From positions 1 to 64,000 of the forward strand of contig CALZJH010000003.1 of assembly GCA_945787845.1 (NCBI GenBank): 64,000 bases of DNA. Reading direction: 5' to 3'. Every line of letters begins with the position of its first letter. Position 1 is the stretch's first letter. The notes below the pieces were generated by a model. The model was given only the letters and a program-made list of their open reading frames with translations, ran no database searches and had not been told where the DNA came from. This stretch comes from an uncultured Woeseiaceae bacterium (GTDB taxonomy: Bacteria; Pseudomonadota; Gammaproteobacteria; Steroidobacterales; Woeseiaceae). Of this stretch, positions 42,947-51,500 are shown one piece after another. The position numbers were made by a program, and so were the translations under genes.

Positions 42947-43263
42947 TGTTGTTTCTCCCAACATGAGGTGTAAAAGCGTAAGTCGTGCAGATTCAGGAAT
43001 AGAATCGGCCCGGTTTGATCCTGGGCTCGGGCATGAAGCGCGAGTGCGCCTGAGTGTGCGAAGAGCATTGTCTCGATTGCTTGTTGTGTGCCCGGCATTA
43101 GTAAATTCGAGTATTCGAAATTACTAATATCCGTCGCGTATGATCCGCCGACTACGGGAAATCTCAATAGGGTGGAGTCATGATGCCGGTAAGGGCTTTT
43201 ACCTACGTTTTTGACGGTAGGGCCTGCATTGAATCGGCGAGTGTTTTCCCCCATGGTTGGGGC
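42947..43263. other. 317-bp intergenic region between the octaheme gene and the TetR gene
   Basis: The region holds the 32-bp near-palindrome at 43097-43128. The GGGAGA ribosome-binding site of the octaheme gene lies within about 15 bases of its start. A potential longer N-terminus of the TetR protein is open from an ATG at 43180, but the downstream start is preferred. I see no RNA gene or further coding sequence. Confidence 0.7.
43097..43128. promoter_or_regulatory. 32-bp near-perfect palindrome, candidate TetR operator
   Basis: ATTAGTAA and TTACTAAT form perfect outer arms of 8 bases with TTCGA and TCGAA inside; 28 of 32 positions are self-complementary. It lies 151 bases upstream of the octaheme gene start and 136 upstream of the TetR gene. 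The size and position are typical for a TetR-family operator with autoregulation and control of the divergent gene. Confidence 0.65.
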
Positions 43264-43893
43264 ATGAGTGGCAACACCCGCAATCGAATTCTCGTAACCA
43301 GCCTGCTGTTGTTCAATGAGCACGGCGAGCCCAATACCACGACCAATGATATTGCCGACGAGGTGGATATCAGTCCGGGCAACCTGCACTACCACTTCCG
43401 GAAAAAAGAGCAGGTTGTGGAGGCGCTACTGGATGAGTTTCGCGCCGATGCGCGGCGCGTGCTGCAACCGCCAGAGGAGTTCCCGGTTTCGATCGACGAT
43501 TTCTGGGTATTCCTGCATCTGTTGCTCGAATGCACGGCCGCCTATCGATTCCTGTTTCGCGATCTCGAGTCGCTGACCGAGAAGTACCCTCACGTCGGCC
43601 GGGCGCTGGGACAATTCGCCAAGGGGCTGGCGGCGGTTTTCGAGCTCTATCTGCGGGAGCTGGCAAAAAGCGGCGAGCTTGACGTGAGCGAGGACGACGC
43701 AGCGATCGTCTCGCGTAACCTCGCCGTCATCGCGCTGTTTTCCGAGCGCTTCGATGGCCTGACCGGGCAGATCGACAGTGCCGACGACACGGCGTTGAGG
43801 ACGGCCGGCTCGATCCTGAATGCGCTAAAGCCCTGGTCCGCAGCCGCGGCATTGGGGCACATTGAGGCTCTCGCTTCACACTACGAGGCTTAG
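43264..43893 (+). CDS. TetR-family transcriptional regulator
   Basis: A 209-residue regulator. The N-terminal helix-turn-helix is at about 25-55 (TTTNDIADEVDISPGNLHYHFRKK). The C-terminal all-helical domain (about 70-209) is a ligand pocket of no clear relative. The ATG at 43264 starts with MSGNTRNRIL, a normal TetR first helix; an earlier ATG at 43180 would add 28 unusual residues. It is divergent from the octaheme cytochrome with a strong palindrome between, so it most likely represses that gene. A bidirectional hairpin follows. Confidence 0.85.
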   Translation: MSGNTRNRILVTSLLLFNEHGEPNTTTNDIADEVDISPGNLHYHFRKKEQVVEALLDEFRADARRVLQPPEEFPVSIDDFWVFLHLLLECTAAYRFLFRDLESLTEKYPHVGRALGQFAKGLAAVFELYLRELAKSGELDVSEDDAAIVSRNLAVIALFSERFDGLTGQIDSADDTALRTAGSILNALKPWSAAAALGHIEALASHYEA

Positions 43894-43916
43894 GGCACAG
43901 CCAAAACTCATAAAAA

Positions 43917-43940
43917 AAGGGCCACGCAAGCGTGGCCCTT
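43917..43940. terminator. bidirectional terminator hairpin
   Basis: AAGGGCCACG, loop CAAG, CGTGGCCCTT: a 10-bp stem with an A-run before it. It sits between the TetR gene (ending 43893) and the convergent histone-like phasin gene (ending 43966). Confidence 0.85.
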
Positions 43941-43965
43941 CAGGAGAGAAGCTGCCAGAGGGGGG

Positions 43966-44472
43966 TTAGGCAGCTTTCTTGAACGTGTCGCGAACCTTGT
44001 CGCGGGTCTCGTCGACTTTCTTCTCTACGTCTTTACGGAGGTCTTCGACCTTGTCTTCCAACTGGTCGAATACTTTCTCGCCATCTTTAGCGTACTTGCT
44101 GAACTTCTTGTCGAATTCGTTGAATTTCTTGTCGAGTTCTTTTTGTACGTAAGAGAACAGGCCGAGGCTTGCCATGAATGTCTTGTTGGCAGCCTTGAAC
44201 GGCACTGCTACGACGCTGTCTTCGAGCTTTTCGACGAAAGTCTTCGTTTGCTCGACCGCTTTCTTGACTTCCTTCTTGACTTCTTTCTTCACTTCTCTCT
44301 CAACGTCACGCAGTTCTTTCCGGATCTTGCTTGCCGGTGCTTTCTTCACGGCAGGCTTCCTGGCCGTCACTTTCTTCGCGGCAGGTTTCCTGGCCGGTGC
44401 TTTCTTAGCGACAGGCTTTTTGGCCGGTGCTTTCGTTGCGGGGGCTTTCTTCACTTCAATTTTGTCGGTCAT
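43966..44472 (-). CDS. phasin-like protein with histone H1-like Lys/Ala/Pro-rich N-terminus
   Basis: A 168-residue protein. Residues 8-48 are KKAPAKK/ARKPAAKK-type repeats like AlgP/histone H1-like tails. Residues about 50-168 are a long amphipathic helix-rich region with charged heptads (VKKEVKKEVKK, KKVDETRDKVRDTF), as in phasins that coat polyhydroxyalkanoate granules and can bind DNA. It is followed upstream by a second phasin, 21 bases away. The order of basic tail and helical domain is reversed compared with that second gene, where the basic tail is C-terminal. The start ATG has AGGA 8 bases upstream. Confidence 0.82.
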   Translation of the reverse strand: MTDKIEVKKAPATKAPAKKPVAKKAPARKPAAKKVTARKPAVKKAPASKIRKELRDVEREVKKEVKKEVKKAVEQTKTFVEKLEDSVVAVPFKAANKTFMASLGLFSYVQKELDKKFNEFDKKFSKYAKDGEKVFDQLEDKVEDLRKDVEKKVDETRDKVRDTFKKAA

Positions 44473-44493
44473 GTCACTAATCCTAATGTTGGT

Positions 44494-45009
44494 TTACTTT
44501 TTGGCAGTGGCGGCTTTTTTCTTGGCCGCCGTTTTGCGGGTGGTCTTCTTGCGGGTCGCTTTCTTTTTCGCCGCAGGCTTACCCTGGTCGTCCAGAAGCC
44601 GAATAATCTTGTTCAGCTTCCTGTTGATTGCGTCGATGTCGTTCTTGCTGGGGACGTTCAGCCGGTCCATGGCGTCAGCGACACGGGTGTCGAATGCGCT
44701 CTGGAGCTTGTTGAGCCGGGACTTGCCGCGAACCTGGTCCAGCAGGCCGGTCGCCTTCGACTGTGCGTCGTCAGCCATGTCACGAATGGCGTCCTGCACG
44801 TCGTCGATCAGCGACTCGGTCTTGGACGTCGTTTTATCGCGAAATTTCTCGCCTTCTTTCACAAGCGTGTCGAATTTCTTCGCGCCTTCCTTGCGTGCGT
44901 CAGACAGTGCACCGAGTCCGGCCAGGAACGCGTGTTCGAGCTGCTCGGCGATCTCGCCGACTCGTGTATCACTATCTTTCTGTTTTTTGGTAGATTTCTT
45001 GCCTGCCAT
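44494..45009 (-). CDS. phasin with C-terminal basic tail (PhaF-like)
   Basis: A 171-residue protein. The phasin domain (about 15-100) contains FLAGLGALSDARKEGAKKF, typical of PHA-granule-associated PhaF/PhaI. The C-terminal 30 residues are a KKATRKKTTRKT-type basic tail resembling histone H1, known in PhaF to link granules with the nucleoid. It is the first gene of the phasin pair, preceded by GGGAG, and divergent from the PHA-granule regulatory-type protein at 45105. PHA synthase genes are not in this window. Confidence 0.85.
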   Translation of the reverse strand: MAGKKSTKKQKDSDTRVGEIAEQLEHAFLAGLGALSDARKEGAKKFDTLVKEGEKFRDKTTSKTESLIDDVQDAIRDMADDAQSKATGLLDQVRGKSRLNKLQSAFDTRVADAMDRLNVPSKNDIDAINRKLNKIIRLLDDQGKPAAKKKATRKKTTRKTAAKKKAATAKK

Positions 45010-45046
45010 GGTATGTCTCCCGTAGACAGCTTGGTTTCGATGATTG

Positions 45047-45065
45047 AATCCTAGCTGGTAGGATT
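45047..45065. promoter_or_regulatory. inverted repeat between phasin and PHA-granule protein genes
   Basis: AATCCTA-GCTGG-TAGGATT is a perfect 7+7 inverted repeat lying 38 bases upstream of the phasin start and 40 bases upstream of the PHA-granule protein start. It is central in the divergent region, so it could be a shared operator. The AATCCTA half-site recurs at 44479-44485 before the second phasin gene, where it overlaps the ribosome-binding site. Confidence 0.4.
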
Positions 45066-45104
45066 AGGGTGTTCACACTAGAAATGAAGGCGCGACAGGA
45101 CTCA

Positions 45105-45371
45105 ATGAGAATTCGAAGAAGCCACAACCTGGGGATCGAGGAAGCCCGGATCCGTGCCGACCGCATTGCGGACGACCTGAAGCAGCAATTCTCGGTCACG
45201 AAGCAGTGGCAGGGGGACTCGCTGATCGTGAAAGGCAAGGGTGTGAGTGGCCACCTTGACGTGGATGACACGCACTTCGAGTTAAATGTGAGCCTGGGCT
45301 TTGCGCTCAAGCTCATGGAAGGGCCAATTCGATCGGTGATCGAGAAGACGATCGACGAGGAGCTGGCTTAG
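45105..45371 (+). CDS. polyhydroxyalkanoic acid system protein (PHA_gran_rgn family)
   Basis: An 88-residue protein matching the PHA system family (TIGR02610): MRIRRSHNLGIEEARIRADRI at the start, and GHLDVDDTHFELNVSLGF with final helix (SVIEKTIDEELA). Family members occur beside PHA synthase and phasin genes and are thought to act at the granule surface. An earlier GTG/ATG in frame (45069, 45084) would extend it; the ATG at 45105 matches the family start and has AGGA just upstream. It is divergent from the two phasin genes. Confidence 0.82.
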   Translation: MRIRRSHNLGIEEARIRADRIADDLKQQFSVTKQWQGDSLIVKGKGVSGHLDVDDTHFELNVSLGFALKLMEGPIRSVIEKTIDEELA

Positions 45372-45399
45372 GTTGCGGCCGTTGCGTGCGGCGCGCTCC

Positions 45400-47010
45400 C
45401 TAGTAGGTCTTTAACTCGCCCAGTTCAGTCTTTTGCTCTTCGACCATGGCCGCGACGTCGGCCAGCAGCGCCTTGGCATCATAGATGATTCCGTCCTTGA
45501 TTGTGTATGTCACGCCGCCGACACGCGTGGTTTGCCGCGTCTCGTCGTCGAGTTTCACAGCCCCCGTGCCGTAGAGCACCTTGAGGTTCTCGAGCGGGTT
45601 CTCGTCGACGATGACGAGGTCAGCCAGCAGACCGGGCCGGACAACCCCGAACTCAATCGGTTTGCCGCTTGGCTTGAACAACTCCTCGGCGCCGTGCATC
45701 GTCGCAGCCCGGATCACCTCGAGAGGATGAAAGCCAGCCTCCTGCAGCATTTCCATTTCGAGGATAGTGCCGAATCCGTATAGCTGGTAGATAAAGCCGG
45801 AGTCGGATCCCACCGTGACGCGACCGCCTCGATTCTTGTAGTCGTTCAGGAATTGCATCCACACATGATAGAAATTGCGCCAGGCAATCTCGTCTTCAGA
45901 TGTCCAGTAAAACCAGTACGCACCGTGGCTTTCCCGGCTTGGTGTGAAGTAGTCCCACTGTGTCGGTAACGTGTAGGTGGCGTGCCAGTCCGCGTTACGG
46001 GCGCGCATGACATCGCGGCCGGCCGAGTAGATCGTCATTGTCGGATTGATCGTGAAGTCCAGGGTGAGAAACTCGTCCAGCAGCGCATTCCATTTCTCGG
46101 AACCGCGGCCGGCGATCAGGTTCCACTGGCGCGCGACCTGGCCAAAGCGATGCTGTTCATTGGAGTAGTTCATATCCGTCGGCCACGGCTGTATATCGTG
46201 GTTTTCGTACATGGCTTCGAACAGCCCGTAGTAGTGTGTCAGCGAGCCGAGTCCCAGGCGTGCGGCGTCCTGCGCGTTCATTTGCGCAACACCCATTTGT
46301 CCGAGGTGCGCAACCGAGCCGAGCTTGAGTTTTCGCGCTTCGTCCAGGAGCGCTTCCATGATGGCGGGCCGGTAGGAACCGAGCTTTAGTCCGTCGACGC
46401 CCTTGCGCGCAGCGTAGCGCACCCACTTGCGCGCGTCGTCCGGCGTCAGGATGTCCCTGTCGGCATATTCCTCGCCAGAGCCCATCCGGTGGTAGGAGTA
46501 GATACGCGGTGCCGTGATTTCATTGCGAGCGCTGCGCTCCTTCTCCGCAAGGGAGAATGCCATCCGGCCGCTGGGTACCCCGCGTACGGTCGTAACGCCA
46601 TGCCCCAGCCACAGCTTGTAGGTGTACTCGGCCTCGGGTGCCTTGGTGGCGCCACCCGTGTGCGTATGCGTGTCGACAATGCCCGGCATGACGTAAGAAC
46701 CGTGTGCATCCATTTCGTAGGTCGCGTCCTTGGGGCGCGATTCCTCGTCGATATCCAGACCCGGGTAGCCGACACCCACAATCTCCTTGATGCGATTGTC
46801 CTCGACGACGATGTCGACGGGACCTATGGGGGGCGCACCGGTGCCGTCGATGAGCGTCGCACCGCGAATAATGAGCCGCTCGAACGGGCCGACACCTTCG
46901 TCCCGGTCCGGTGCGGGGATCATGCTGGGAGCGTCGTCCTGTGCCAGAACAGGCAAGGCGAAGAACGTAAGCAACAGAGCAGCGCCGAAGCGCGAGGTCG
47001 TAGTGGTCAC
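45400..47010 (-). CDS. exported amidohydrolase-family protein
   Basis: A 536-residue exported enzyme with a signal peptide ending PVLAQ. Amidohydrolase features are the N-terminal beta-domain IIRGATLIDGTGAPP, metal motif DTHTHTGG, DGLKLGSYRP (Lys region), SVAHLGQMG, and Asp in TVGSDSGFIYQ; the C-terminal LADLVIVDENPLENL is the usual closing strand. The HxH motif is HTH. Substrate unknown. The start is GTG with GGGAGA upstream. It is the last gene of an operon with a TonB receptor 27 bases upstream. This proximity suggests a scavenged compound is taken up and hydrolysed. Confidence 0.83.
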   Translation of the reverse strand: MTTTTSRFGAALLLTFFALPVLAQDDAPSMIPAPDRDEGVGPFERLIIRGATLIDGTGAPPIGPVDIVVEDNRIKEIVGVGYPGLDIDEESRPKDATYEMDAHGSYVMPGIVDTHTHTGGATKAPEAEYTYKLWLGHGVTTVRGVPSGRMAFSLAEKERSARNEITAPRIYSYHRMGSGEEYADRDILTPDDARKWVRYAARKGVDGLKLGSYRPAIMEALLDEARKLKLGSVAHLGQMGVAQMNAQDAARLGLGSLTHYYGLFEAMYENHDIQPWPTDMNYSNEQHRFGQVARQWNLIAGRGSEKWNALLDEFLTLDFTINPTMTIYSAGRDVMRARNADWHATYTLPTQWDYFTPSRESHGAYWFYWTSEDEIAWRNFYHVWMQFLNDYKNRGGRVTVGSDSGFIYQLYGFGTILEMEMLQEAGFHPLEVIRAATMHGAEELFKPSGKPIEFGVVRPGLLADLVIVDENPLENLKVLYGTGAVKLDDETRQTTRVGGVTYTIKDGIIYDAKALLADVAAMVEEQKTELGELKTY

Positions 47011-47037
47011 TCGAAGGTCTCCCGTTGTGAGCCGGCT

Positions 47038-49113
47038 TCACCAGCGACGTCGGAAAGTTGCTGAGAAATTGCGGCCCGGTGCGTCGATTCCGGATCCGTG
47101 TGTCCGATATTCTTTGTCAGTCAAGTTATCAGCACCCAGAGTGACTTGCCAGCCATCTGCATGAGCCCACGTGACGCTGGCGCCGATGCTCGCCCACCCG
47201 GCCGTGCCGTTCGGGTCGATACGCACGTCGCGCACATCACGGGCACTCAGGCGATCCTGACCGGAAGCGGCTGCCAGCCAGGTTGCCAGCTGCCAGCGAT
47301 CGCCGGGGGCATAACGTAGTTCCAGGCGCCCGTTCAGCGGCGGCACGCGATCTGCAGGTTCGCTCGTGGCGCTAACTTCCTGTTCCCCTCGCGCGTAGTT
47401 GACCACTGCGCTAACGTCGAGTCGGTCAGTCAACACCAGGTCCAACCCGGCCTCAATGCCGCGAATGGTGGACGCAGCCGCGTTGACGCTTTGCACAATA
47501 TCCCGCCCGTCCGGCGTTTGTTCTCCTGTCGACACCGAGACGATCCGGTCCGAGTAGCGCAGCGCAAAGAGCACGACCTCGAAGCGCATGCCTTCTGCAC
47601 GGTAGCGCAGGCCGAGGTCGCCATGCGTGACGTTTTCGGCGCTCAGGCTGGAGTTGGGAATATTGAAGCGGTTGCCGGGTCTGTTACCGAGCGTGCCGAG
47701 ATCGGCAATGTTGGGTGCCCGGAACCCGGAGCCGGCGTTGGCCACGAGGTGCAGCGAATCGGACATTTCGAAAATCCATCCCAGGTCGCCACTCAGGCGT
47801 GCCGGGTCGATAGTCGTGCCATCGGGAAGGTCAATCCGGACATCGCTGAAACGCAATCCCGCGGTTAAGTGGTGCCTGTCTGCGGCGCGCCACTGCAGGT
47901 TGCCGAAGAGGCCGGCCTGGGCGACGGTTGAGCCGTCCGGAAAACGCGGCGTCAGTGCTATTGATGCGCCCGTGTTGACGTCCTGTGCGAATCGCGAGCT
48001 TCGAACCTCATCATGATAGAGGTCGACGCCCGCAATCCATGACAGTGCATCCGTGCCTGCCGACGCGTTGATCGCGACCCCATACAGGTTGCTGCGATTA
48101 TCTTCGAGGCGACGTTCACTTGAGCCAAGGTCGCGTGTTTTCCGATCGTCATCGATTTGCTGCCAGGCCGCGTCGACTTTCCAGTCAATGCCTGACGCCG
48201 CTAAAAATTCATGCTGCACATGAGCAAACACGCGTCGATTCGGTGCAAAACTGAATTCGGAGGATGACGGTTCGGTCTGCCCAAAGCCGGGGACGAGTTC
48301 GTCGATGCGCGGTGTGTCCGGCTGTTCGAGGTAATGCAGGTCGACGAACCAGGAGCGCTCAGCGGCTGGACGTCCCCTGACGACGGCGCGCAGGGCCTTA
48401 GCCGAGTATCCGCTGGGGCCGATACGCTCGCCGCCGCCGACGCGGCGGTCACCGGTCCGCAGGTACTCGGCACTGAGCGAAGAGCTGAGGCGTCGCGTAC
48501 CGAGATCGATCGTTGCACGGATGGACTTCTGCAATTCGGCGGTATCAAAGGTTGCGACGACGTCGCCCGCGTAGCTCATCTGCTCCGAGTCGAAATCCGG
48601 CAAGCGCGACACCGACTGCACGACACCACCGACGGCTTCGCTCCCGTACAAGGAAGCGGGCGTACCACGAATGACTTCCACCCTCTCGACCGAGCTCGTG
48701 GGAACCAGTGCGAACCAGGGCGTCGGTGCCGTGCGGAACATCGCGTTGCTGAGCCGCATGCCGTCGACAAGGTGCAATACGGCAGATCCCTTGAGCCCAC
48801 GGATAATGGCCGCGCCTTGCCCAGGCGTCGTTTGCTGCAGATTGACGCCGACGAGATTGCGCAGAGCATCGGTGGTGAGTTTTCCAGACACAACTTCATC
48901 GCCGTCCACCGTGGCGACAGCCGCGGATACCGATTCGATGCCGACCGGCCGGCGTGTTGCCAAAACGGTAATCTCGTCGAGCAGCGCGTCGCTGGCCGCC
49001 ACCGGCGGCGGCGCCAGCAACAACAGCGGCGCAAGTAACAACAGTTGTCGTTTCAAGATATCAGTACTGGCAGGTTGCTGGGAGCGGGTCAGGGACGTTC
49101 CATTTCGGTGCAT
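47038..49113 (-). CDS. TonB-dependent outer-membrane receptor
   Basis: A 691-residue receptor. The plug (about 50-165) has LDEITVLATRRP, GAAIIRGLKGSAVLHLVDGMR and VERVEVIRGTPASLYGSEAVGGVV. The barrel contains the late motif DLGLRYRAEG and GIEAGLDLVL, and ends in NFSATFRRRW with an aromatic C-terminus. The BtuB/siderophore-like plug suggests uptake of a metal complex, vitamin or similar ligand. The start is uncertain: ATG 49113 lies 53 bases inside the upstream nucleotidase gene. A TTG at 49056 would give a compact signal peptide (KRQLLLLAPLLLLAPPPVAAS). Neither has a good ribosome-binding site. The operon continues with an amidohydrolase. Confidence 0.85.
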   Translation of the reverse strand: MHRNGTSLTRSQQPASTDILKRQLLLLAPLLLLAPPPVAASDALLDEITVLATRRPVGIESVSAAVATVDGDEVVSGKLTTDALRNLVGVNLQQTTPGQGAAIIRGLKGSAVLHLVDGMRLSNAMFRTAPTPWFALVPTSSVERVEVIRGTPASLYGSEAVGGVVQSVSRLPDFDSEQMSYAGDVVATFDTAELQKSIRATIDLGTRRLSSSLSAEYLRTGDRRVGGGERIGPSGYSAKALRAVVRGRPAAERSWFVDLHYLEQPDTPRIDELVPGFGQTEPSSSEFSFAPNRRVFAHVQHEFLAASGIDWKVDAAWQQIDDDRKTRDLGSSERRLEDNRSNLYGVAINASAGTDALSWIAGVDLYHDEVRSSRFAQDVNTGASIALTPRFPDGSTVAQAGLFGNLQWRAADRHHLTAGLRFSDVRIDLPDGTTIDPARLSGDLGWIFEMSDSLHLVANAGSGFRAPNIADLGTLGNRPGNRFNIPNSSLSAENVTHGDLGLRYRAEGMRFEVVLFALRYSDRIVSVSTGEQTPDGRDIVQSVNAAASTIRGIEAGLDLVLTDRLDVSAVVNYARGEQEVSATSEPADRVPPLNGRLELRYAPGDRWQLATWLAAASGQDRLSARDVRDVRIDPNGTAGWASIGASVTWAHADGWQVTLGADNLTDKEYRTHGSGIDAPGRNFSATFRRRW

Positions 49114-50740
49114 CGTGGCTGCGAAAATCCTCCGGAGCGAGCGTGTCCGGCCCGGCGCGAAACCAGCTCACGAGCGCGTCGCGCGCAAAAGGCATGTTAT
49201 AGCGCAACTCGAAGTCCTCGCCACGGAATGCCGGCGTCAGGATGTCATCGCCTCCGAGTGCCAGGAAATCGTTCGCGACCACACGTATTCGGTCGTCGTC
49301 GCCAATGACACGTCCATCGTTCAGCCGCATTTCCACGCTCATCTCGCCGTCGTCGCAACTGGCAAAGACGCGCATGCCGGCGAAGCCCGGCTTGCGCTGC
49401 GTGTGGACTTTTCGGGCGATCACGTGTCGCAGGTCACGTCCGGACACCTCATGAATGGTGACGATGTTATCGAACGGAAACATTTCGAACACGTCGCCGT
49501 AGGTCAGCTCACCCGGGGGCAGGTTGCTGCGAAGGCCGCCGAACACATTGTGAATGGCGATATCGGCCTCGAACGAATCCAGCATGGCTTCCGTCATGAG
49601 ATTGCTGATTGCCGATTCGATATCGGGCTCCAGCTCGAACGGTCCGGTGAGGGTGACGCCAAGGCTCTCTTGTTTAAGCGCTTGAGCGCGGGCCTTCGCC
49701 CTTAGAGCTACCGCTTCAACGTCGGCATTGGTAATGAGCGGGTAGCCCTCGTAAGTCGTTTGCGCATCGAACTTCGTCTGCTGCGGAGCGAAGACCTGCC
49801 GGGAGACGACGCGCTGAGTCGCTGCATCGATGCGAAAATCCACGCGTCCGAAGCTGAAAGTGTTCGCATAATTAGACGTAATGGGCGTTCCGTTGACGAT
49901 GTGCGCAATTGGGTTGTGCTTGTGGCCGCCGACAATGTAATCGACGAGGCCGGGCTCGAGGCGGCTGGCCACCTGCATGACCTCTGCGGACATGTCGCAT
50001 GAGGAGAGATCCAGCCGGTCCGAAAGATCCGTGCATTTTCCGCCGGCGTGGGCGGCAACAACAATCAATGCGGCACCGTCATCGCGTAACTGCCGCGCTT
50101 GCGCCGCGATGGTCTCGGCCAGCGGCGCAATGCTGAGGTTCGACGTGTTGGCCGCGATCGTGGTCGTCAGCGTATTCGACGTCAAGATGCCGACGATACC
50201 CACCTTGATGCCCGCCGCTTCTATCAGTATCGATGGCCGCACATTGTCCCAGGCCACGGGCTCACCCGACGTGTTATCAATCAGGTTCGCGGCCAGCAGC
50301 GGGAACGCCGCTTCGCGCGCACGCTGCTTGAGATTGCCGCGCGGGTCTTGGCCTTCCTCGAGCGGAATTGCGTTCGGCCCCTCGGGTCCAAAATCGAACT
50401 CGTGATTGCCGATCGCGGCCGCGGTGACGCCCATCGCATTGTAGGCCTCGACAACAGCAGCCCCTTCCACAAGATTGGATTCGAGCGTGCCTTGCCACAT
50501 ATCGCCCGCGTCGATCAACAGTACGGCACCGCCGTCGGCTGCGCGCGCGCGGCGCAGCGCATCGACATAGGCCGAGACGGCGACGAGCCCGCCCGCCTCA
50601 TCGGTGGCAGCGATGGCTCCATGCACGTCGTTGGTGCCAACAATTGAAAGTGTGATCTCGTCCGGCTGCCCCGGGGCGACCGCGCAGGCCGCGAAAGTCA
50701 GGCTAAGCAAAAGGACGATGAAGTGCTGATTACGAGACAT
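49061..50740 (-). CDS. 5'-nucleotidase / metallophosphoesterase lipoprotein
   Basis: A 559-residue lipoprotein with lipobox LTFAAC. The calcineurin-like metal-binding blocks are IVGTNDVHGA, GDMWQGTL, AIGNHEFDFG and GGHKHN, followed by the 5'-nucleotidase C-terminal domain with the substrate-binding segment INDGRVIG-like and LALGGDD. This is the UshA/CpdB family, acting on nucleotides in the periplasm or at the surface. The ATG at 50740 is used; an in-frame ORF reaching 51502 is not plausible because it antisenses the hemolysin III gene. It overlaps the TonB receptor gene by 53 bases. First gene of the nucleotidase-receptor-amidohydrolase group. Confidence 0.86.
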   Translation of the reverse strand: MSRNQHFIVLLLSLTFAACAVAPGQPDEITLSIVGTNDVHGAIAATDEAGGLVAVSAYVDALRRARAADGGAVLLIDAGDMWQGTLESNLVEGAAVVEAYNAMGVTAAAIGNHEFDFGPEGPNAIPLEEGQDPRGNLKQRAREAAFPLLAANLIDNTSGEPVAWDNVRPSILIEAAGIKVGIVGILTSNTLTTTIAANTSNLSIAPLAETIAAQARQLRDDGAALIVVAAHAGGKCTDLSDRLDLSSCDMSAEVMQVASRLEPGLVDYIVGGHKHNPIAHIVNGTPITSNYANTFSFGRVDFRIDAATQRVVSRQVFAPQQTKFDAQTTYEGYPLITNADVEAVALRAKARAQALKQESLGVTLTGPFELEPDIESAISNLMTEAMLDSFEADIAIHNVFGGLRSNLPPGELTYGDVFEMFPFDNIVTIHEVSGRDLRHVIARKVHTQRKPGFAGMRVFASCDDGEMSVEMRLNDGRVIGDDDRIRVVANDFLALGGDDILTPAFRGEDFELRYNMPFARDALVSWFRAGPDTLAPEDFRSHDAPKWNVPDPLPATCQY

Positions 50741-50842
50741 AAGCTGGGTTTCTGAAGAACGGGTGGCGTGGATTCTAACGTGCCGGCGAACTGGCGCGAA
50801 ATCGAATAACGCCGGTATCGTAGTCAAGTATGATAAGACACT

Positions 50843-51496
50843 ATGAGTGCGCGCCAAAATACGCTCCAATACAGCGTCCTCGAGGAAGTGATTCACGCGA
50901 TCACCCACGGGGTTGGAGCGCTGCTCAGTATTGCCGGTCTCTCCTGGATGCTGTACCTCTCGATTGCGGCCGCGGACCCCTGGCGCATAGTAGCCAGCTC
51001 CATTTACGGCGCGACACTGATAGCGTTGTTCCTCGCGTCGACGGTTTACCATTCCCTGTACGCCTCGCGGCATCGAGAGATTTTCAAGCTCCTCGATCAC
51101 TGCGCCATCTACCTGCTGATAGCCGGTACCTATACGCCGTTCCTGCTGGTTGCAATGCGGACCGACACCGGTTGGTGGCTGTTCGGCACGATCTGGGCGC
51201 TTGCCACGGCTGGTGTTGTCAAGAAACTCTGGTTCCGTCATCGCTTTCCCAAAATTGCCCTCGCGAGCTACCTGGCCATGGGCTGGCTGGTTGTGATTGC
51301 GGCTCCGCAACTGGCGGAGGCCATCGGGCCCAACGGGATGGCCTGGCTGTTTGCCGGGGGCATCAGCTACTCGGTGGGCGCGATCTTCTATGCGCTCGAA
51401 CGCATCCCGTTCAATCATGCGGTCTGGCATGTCTTTGTCCTGGGCGGCGGCGTCTGTCATTTCCTCGGCGTCGTCTGGTACGTGCTCCCCGCCTGA
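50843..51496 (+). CDS. hemolysin III / PAQR-family membrane protein
   Basis: A 217-residue protein with seven hydrophobic segments. Conserved PAQR residues are HAITHGVGALLS, ASTVYHSLYA, KLLDHCAIYLLIAGTYTPF and GGVCHFLGVVWYV, giving the metal-binding His and Asp of this fold. The family is called hemolysin III, but most bacterial members have no demonstrated toxin role. It is transcribed towards the TSUP permease gene, four bases downstream, and likely co-expressed. Confidence 0.87.
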   Translation: MSARQNTLQYSVLEEVIHAITHGVGALLSIAGLSWMLYLSIAAADPWRIVASSIYGATLIALFLASTVYHSLYASRHREIFKLLDHCAIYLLIAGTYTPFLLVAMRTDTGWWLFGTIWALATAGVVKKLWFRHRFPKIALASYLAMGWLVVIAAPQLAEAIGPNGMAWLFAGGISYSVGAIFYALERIPFNHAVWHVFVLGGGVCHFLGVVWYVLPA

Positions 51497-51500
51497 GAAC

